Assembly: GCA_031285245.1 (NCBI GenBank)
Contig: JAITWN010000112.1
Coordinates: 1-8,057 of the forward strand
Direction: 5' to 3'
Source: Chromatiales bacterium
GTDB taxonomy: Bacteria; Pseudomonadota; Gammaproteobacteria; SZUA-140
Length of the DNA: 8,057 nt
Position 1 is the first letter of the stretch, and the number at the start of each line of letters is the position of its first letter. Shown here in pieces: positions 7,062 to 8,057 of this stretch. The notes beneath the pieces are model-generated. The model was given only the letters and a program-made list of their open reading frames with translations. It did no database searches and was not told the origin of the DNA. The position numbers were made by a program, and so were the translations under genes.

Positions 7062-7677
7062 TGGTCTTCCCCCCCTCGACCAGATAACGATGGTCATGGC
7101 GGATAACGCGCGGCACGGTCACGCGCGGCGCTATCACCACCGGCTCGTACACCACACGCTGTTTCTCCGGGTCATAACGCATTTCCACATTACCCCAGAG
7201 CGGAAAATCCTTACGGAAGGGATGGCCGATGAAGCCATAGTCAGTCAACAAACGACGCAGGTCAGGGTGGCCGTCGAAGAGAATACCGAACAGATCGAAA
7301 GCTTCGCGCTCAAACCAGTTGGCACCTTCCCACACATCCACCACTGAGGGCGCAAGCGGCGCGTTTTCATCGAGGAAACTGCGCACACGCAGACGCTGAT
7401 TATTGGCGATCGACAGCAGGTGATACACCACGGCGAAGCGTGGACCTTGCCAGCCATCATCACCTTCGCCGTAAGAAAGATAATCGACGCCACACAGATC
7501 GATCAGCAGCTCGAACCCGAAACGAGGTTCGTCGCGCAGCGTCAAGCAGACATCGTGGAGATGCTCGGGACGCAGCTCGACGGTCAACTCCGCATTCGCG
7601 ATCGTCGAGCGATCGATCAAGCCAGGAAAATGTTCCTGGATATTTTGCGCCAATGTCGTCAGCGTGGACTCGCTCAT
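7054..7677 (-). CDS. nuoC: NADH-quinone oxidoreductase subunit C (30-kDa type)
   Basis: NuoC has no cofactor. It packs against NuoD and NuoB and stabilises the connecting part of the peripheral arm. The 207-residue product carries the 30-kDa signature region: WFEREAFDLFGILFDGHPDL (121-140) and RRLLTDYGFIGHPFRKDFPL (141-160), with Glu123-Arg124-Glu125 of the ERE motif. A short Pro/Val/Arg-rich tail ends in HDHRYLVEGGKTNG. The start ATG at 7677 gives a normal length. The reading frame stays open further upstream, but that part is inside nuoB and resembles nothing in the family. The Shine-Dalgarno is poor (CAGG only 2 nt away), so translation probably depends on ribosomes finishing nuoB 16 nt earlier. 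The stop codon lies inside the start of nuoD. Confidence 0.96.
   Translation of the reverse strand: MSESTLTTLAQNIQEHFPGLIDRSTIANAELTVELRPEHLHDVCLTLRDEPRFGFELLIDLCGVDYLSYGEGDDGWQGPRFAVVYHLLSIANNQRLRVRSFLDENAPLAPSVVDVWEGANWFEREAFDLFGILFDGHPDLRRLLTDYGFIGHPFRKDFPLWGNVEMRYDPEKQRVVYEPVVIAPRVTVPRVIRHDHRYLVEGGKTNG
7069..7075 (-). repeat. G7 homopolymer at the nuoC 3' end, upstream of the nuoD start
   Basis: Seven consecutive G residues on the coding strand (C7 on +) span the codons for Glu202-Gly203-Gly204 of NuoC. The tract also makes up most of the nuoD Shine-Dalgarno region, 7 nt before its ATG. The nuoD frame is open across this tract, up to at least 7097. Losing one G would therefore join nuoC to nuoD in frame. 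Confidence 0.7.
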
Positions 7678-7693
7678 AGCCTGAACCGGTATA

Positions 7694-8057
7694 TCAACGG
7701 GCAATGGTATTGGTACGGCGAATCTTGTTCTGCAATTGGATAATGCCGTAGAGCAGAGCTTCGGCCGTCGGCGGACAGCCCGGCACGTAGATATCCACCG
7801 GCACGATGCGATCGCAGCCACGCACCACCGCGTAAGAATAATGATAGTAACCGCCACCGTTGGCGCAGGATCCCATCGAGATCACCCAGCGCGGCTCGCT
7901 CATCTGATCGTAGACACGGCGCAGCGCCGGGGCCATCTTGTTGACCAGCGTACCGGCAACGATCATGACGTCAGATTGGCGTGGGCTCGGGCGGAACACG
8001 ATGCCGAAACGATCGAGGTCATAACGCGCGGCACCCGCATGCATCATCTCAACCGCG
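7694..8057 (-). CDS. nuoB: NADH-quinone oxidoreductase subunit B, 3' part ([4Fe-4S] N2)
   Basis: NuoB holds cluster N2, the last iron-sulfur cluster before quinone, and forms the quinone site with NuoD. Only the C-terminal 120 residues are in the window; the 5' end lies beyond the right edge. In frame, the sequence begins AVEMMHAGAARYDLDRFG, so the two ATG codons at 8047 and 8044 are internal methionines, not the start. The expected tandem-cysteine N2 motif lies immediately before the edge (the last base, C on the minus strand, fits the end of a TGC codon). The other two ligands are visible in SMGSCAN (visible residue 64) and VPGCPP (residue 94). The block PSPRQSDVMIVAGTLVNKMA is characteristic of the NuoB/PSST family. 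No truncation is seen within the visible part. Confidence 0.96.
   Translation of the reverse strand, partial: AVEMMHAGAARYDLDRFGIVFRPSPRQSDVMIVAGTLVNKMAPALRRVYDQMSEPRWVISMGSCANGGGYYHYSYAVVRGCDRIVPVDIYVPGCPPTAEALLYGIIQLQNKIRRTNTIAR

Noticed and set aside
6495..7106. + strand open frame of 203 codons opposite nuoD
   Set aside because: It covers the conserved N-terminal half of nuoD in antisense and has no family resemblance. This is the usual mirror-frame artefact in GC-rich DNA.
7694..8047. A complete short gene starting at the ATG at 8047
   Set aside because: The frame continues upstream to the window edge with residues AVE that match the NuoB family just after its tandem-cysteine motif. 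The ATG is therefore an internal methionine of a partial nuoB.
1..8057. An undescribed system or accessory insertion within the operon
   Set aside because: Coding sequence of the known complex I subunits fills essentially the whole window with no insert larger than 41 nt. No transposase, toxin-antitoxin, defence gene or tRNA signature was seen on either strand.

Overview
The window is the middle of a bacterial nuo operon, which encodes the proton-pumping NADH:quinone oxidoreductase (respiratory complex I, NDH-1). All genes lie on the minus strand. In transcription order, from the right edge to the left, they are nuoB (5' end cut off), nuoC, nuoD, nuoE, nuoF, nuoG, nuoH and nuoI. Every complete gene looks intact, and every expected iron-sulfur ligand motif is present except the optional N7 set of NuoG. 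I see no mobile element, RNA gene, CRISPR array or unrelated cargo.

The likely source is a GC-rich proteobacterium. nuoC and nuoD are separate genes, unlike the fused nuoCD of E. coli. The gene order B-C-D-E-F-G-H-I is standard, and NuoG lacks the N7 ligands found in E. coli and Thermus. The wording of NuoD and NuoG, as I remember the family, resembles Xanthomonadales-type Gammaproteobacteria. That placement is an inference; I could not run a search.

The layout is extremely compact. nuoB to nuoC has a 16-nt gap. nuoC and nuoD overlap by 8 nt, nuoD and nuoE by 4 nt (GTGA), and nuoF and nuoG by 4 nt (ATGA). The gaps nuoE-nuoF, nuoG-nuoH and nuoH-nuoI are 3, 4 and 13 nt. This argues for one transcript with translational coupling. 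The promoter must lie beyond the right edge, upstream of nuoA. The only non-coding stretch of note is the 41 nt left of nuoI, which holds a small inverted repeat before the presumed nuoJ.

The products form the cytoplasmic arm plus one membrane-arm subunit. NuoF takes electrons from NADH onto FMN. They pass through the clusters of NuoF, NuoG and NuoI to cluster N2 in NuoB, with NuoE holding the side cluster N1a. NuoB and NuoD form the quinone cavity, docked onto the membrane by NuoH, and NuoC braces NuoD. The pumping subunits NuoA and NuoJ-N are outside the window.

No undescribed system was found. The points most worth a second look are a G7 tract at the nuoC/nuoD junction where loss of one base would create a NuoCD fusion, a perfect 20-nt palindrome inside nuoG, the GTG start of nuoE, and the missing N7 ligands.
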